Positions 6,446 to 7,573 of a stretch of DNA of 7,573 nucleotides are shown piece after piece. Position 1 is the stretch's first letter, and every line of letters begins with the position of its first letter. The notes under the pieces were generated by a model, which was not told the origin of the DNA, made no database searches, and saw only the letters and a program-made list of their open reading frames with translations. Source of the DNA: an uncultured Ruminococcus sp. (lineage in GTDB: Bacteria > Bacillota > Clostridia > Oscillospirales > Ruminococcaceae); contig CADBQZ010000096.1 in NCBI GenBank assembly GCA_902796865.1, positions 1 through 7,573 of the forward strand, read 5' to 3'. The position numbers and the translations under genes are program-made.

Positions 6446-6461
6446 CTGCCGCTTGCGGCAG
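6446..6461 (-). other. GC-rich hairpin between tcdA and the phosphoesterase gene
   Basis: On the minus strand CTGCCG, a CAAG tetraloop and CGGCAG form a perfect 6-bp stem; an inner C-G pair would make it 7 bp with a 2-nt loop. It lies 5 nt after the tcdA stop. No T-run follows, so full termination is unlikely. It may protect or process the mRNA, or pause transcription between the two genes. Function is inference. Confidence 0.5.
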
Positions 6462-6466
6462 ACATT

Positions 6467-7237
6467 TTATCTGTCTTTTCTATCAAATTTTATAAGGTCT
6501 TTTATGACTTCTCCGGCAATTATAAGTCCTACAACAGAAGGTACAAAAGCTACACTTCCTGGAATATCACGGCGCTCGGTACATTTATGTTTAGCACCCG
6601 GAGGGCATATACAGTGAGCACGGCATGATATTGACATATCCTCGAGGGGACGTATAGGCTTTTCTTCCGAATACACTACTTTTAGCTTTTTGATCTTACG
6701 CTTACGGCATTCTATCCTCATTACTTTTGCAAGCGGACACATTTTTGTTTTATAAATATCTGAAACCTTGAAAGCAGTAGGGTCAAGTTTATTTCCGGCA
6801 CCCATGCTGCTGATTATCGGAATATTAAGCGACTGTGCCTTTGTGACCAACGTAAGCTTAGCCGTTACTGTATCAACTGCATCTACGATATAATCATATT
6901 CCTCAAAGGGAAATTCATCTTCGTTCTCCGGCAGAAAAAAGCATTTATGTGTTCGGACATCCACATCAGGATTTATTTCTCTCATGCGCTCAGCCATTAC
7001 TTCGGTTTTGTATTTGCCAATGGTCTTTCTTGTAGCGATTATCTGACGATTCAGATTAGTAAGGCACACTTTATCATCATCTATGAGGTCAAATTTGCGT
7101 ACACCGCTGCGTACAAGCGCTTCGCAGACATAGCCGCCTACTCCACCGATACCGAACACTGCCACTCTTGAAGATGCAAGTTTTTCTATCCCTTCTTTTC
7201 CTATAAGAAGCTGCGTTCTTGAAAACTGATCTAACAT
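6467..7237 (-). CDS. tcdA: tRNA threonylcarbamoyladenosine dehydratase (TcdA/CsdL), E1-like ThiF/HesA family
   Basis: A 256 aa cytoplasmic enzyme that uses ATP to cyclise t6A at position 37 of ANN-decoding tRNAs to ct6A. The E1-like Rossmann fold shows the nucleotide loop G29-I-G-G-V-G34, acidic D53-D55, T60-NLNRQ65, K75 and K77 (GKYKTE), D119-x2-D122 and G146-A-G-N-K-L-D-P153. The C-terminus RDIPGSVAFVPSVVGLIIAGEV is typical of TcdA and separates it from MoeB and ThiF, which also lack a matching sulfur-carrier neighbour here. Length fits the family (about 250-270). A cysteine-rich stretch (C205, C209, C211, C219; also C167 and C177) may bind metal. The start has AGGTAGG 6 nt upstream. It lies 33 nt after the preceding gene and 48 nt before the phosphoesterase gene, on one probable transcript. 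Confidence 0.93.
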   Translation of the reverse strand: MLDQFSRTQLLIGKEGIEKLASSRVAVFGIGGVGGYVCEALVRSGVRKFDLIDDDKVCLTNLNRQIIATRKTIGKYKTEVMAERMREINPDVDVRTHKCFFLPENEDEFPFEEYDYIVDAVDTVTAKLTLVTKAQSLNIPIISSMGAGNKLDPTAFKVSDIYKTKMCPLAKVMRIECRKRKIKKLKVVYSEEKPIRPLEDMSISCRAHCICPPGAKHKCTERRDIPGSVAFVPSVVGLIIAGEVIKDLIKFDRKDR

Positions 7238-7270
7238 TTTAAACCTACCTTTACATTTAACATGAGATAT

Positions 7271-7573
7271 TCATTCTTTTGATACCGTCACTTTCAGAAA
7301 CTCATGTATAAATTCAGCTGCCTTGTCAAATTCACAATATTCGATCATATCCGCCGTTTTTTCAAAAGGTTCCCTCAGTGCAATATCACCAATACGAAGA
7401 TTGTTAGCTTCTTCGATTATCTCACCTGCTTTTTTATTATCAAATTCATCGCATACTTTAAAAAATCTCTCTGCAAGCTCTTTAAGCTGTTCCTCATCTA
7501 TCTCCGTAAAGGATGTTATATCAACAGTTTCCTGCTCTGCTTCTTCCTCATTTTCAGGATAGTATGCCCCTGC
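7271..7573 (-). CDS. Acidic helical protein, C-terminal 100 residues only; identity uncertain
   Basis: Reading in from the window edge, an open frame of 100 codons ends in TGA at 7273-7271, 33 nt before the tcdA start. The fragment has an acidic linker (about residues 6-30, many Glu), then two similar helical units: FFKVCDEFDNKKAGEIIEEA (about 37-56) and TADMIEYCEFDKAAEFIHEF (about 73-92). Such paired (F/Y)-x-(E/D)-F-D-x3-A-x-E-(I/F)-(I/L) units recall the tails of some clostridial hybrid histidine kinases and response regulators, but no catalytic motif is visible and the assignment is a weak guess from memory. The frame is supported by its continuity over 303 nt, good codon usage and close operon-like spacing to tcdA. 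No terminator lies between the two genes. Confidence 0.8.
   Translation of the reverse strand, partial: AGAYYPENEEEAEQETVDITSFTEIDEEQLKELAERFFKVCDEFDNKKAGEIIEEANNLRIGDIALREPFEKTADMIEYCEFDKAAEFIHEFLKVTVSKE

Overview
This 7.6 kb window is AT-rich, densely coded and looks chromosomal. It most likely comes from a low-GC Firmicute of the Clostridia, possibly a Ruminococcus/Oscillospiraceae-type bacterium. The evidence is strong AGGAGG-like ribosome binding sites, sigma-A promoters close to consensus, an OmpR-type two-component pair, a DbpA-tailed DEAD-box helicase, and a tRNA t6A dehydratase with a cysteine cluster of the kind I recall from clostridia. The taxonomic placement is inference; no rRNA or other marker gene is present.

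Left block (1-2733, minus strand): one apparent transcription unit runs from a strong promoter (2705-2733) through a 558-559 aa DEAD-box RNA helicase, an OmpR/PhoB response regulator 16 nt downstream, and the first 100 codons of a membrane sensor protein, probably its histidine kinase, which starts by an ATGA overlap. RNA remodelling and signal transduction therefore share a message.

Middle (2738-3920, plus strand): the only rightward gene encodes a 331 aa Xer-family tyrosine recombinase with the full catalytic set R-K-H-R-H-Y. Its promoter is back-to-back with the helicase promoter. Its roughly 105-nt leader holds a perfect 12-bp inverted repeat with a 4-nt loop (2838-2865), one base from the Shine-Dalgarno sequence. 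Read as two 11-bp arms around a 6-bp centre, this has the 28-bp layout of a dif site and partly resembles the Firmicute dif consensus. A perfectly symmetric dif-like site beside its own recombinase would suit a single-recombinase Xer system, comparable to XerS/difSL of streptococci. This is the most interesting observation here, with an operator or RNA hairpin as the main alternatives. A strong intrinsic terminator (3891-3920) ends the gene and lies between convergent genes.

Right block (3929-7573, minus strand): in transcription order, the C-terminal 100 codons of an unrecognised acidic helical protein, tcdA (tRNA t6A cyclisation), a membrane-anchored metallophosphoesterase with a probably external catalytic domain, and a four-TM protein with a zinc-binding motif at each end. 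The last gene also has its own promoter (5222-5250), which matches consensus exactly. No promoters were seen between the first three genes, so they are probably co-transcribed from beyond the right edge.

No tRNA or rRNA, CRISPR array, insertion sequence or phage gene was seen, and no intergenic stretch exceeds about 210 bp.
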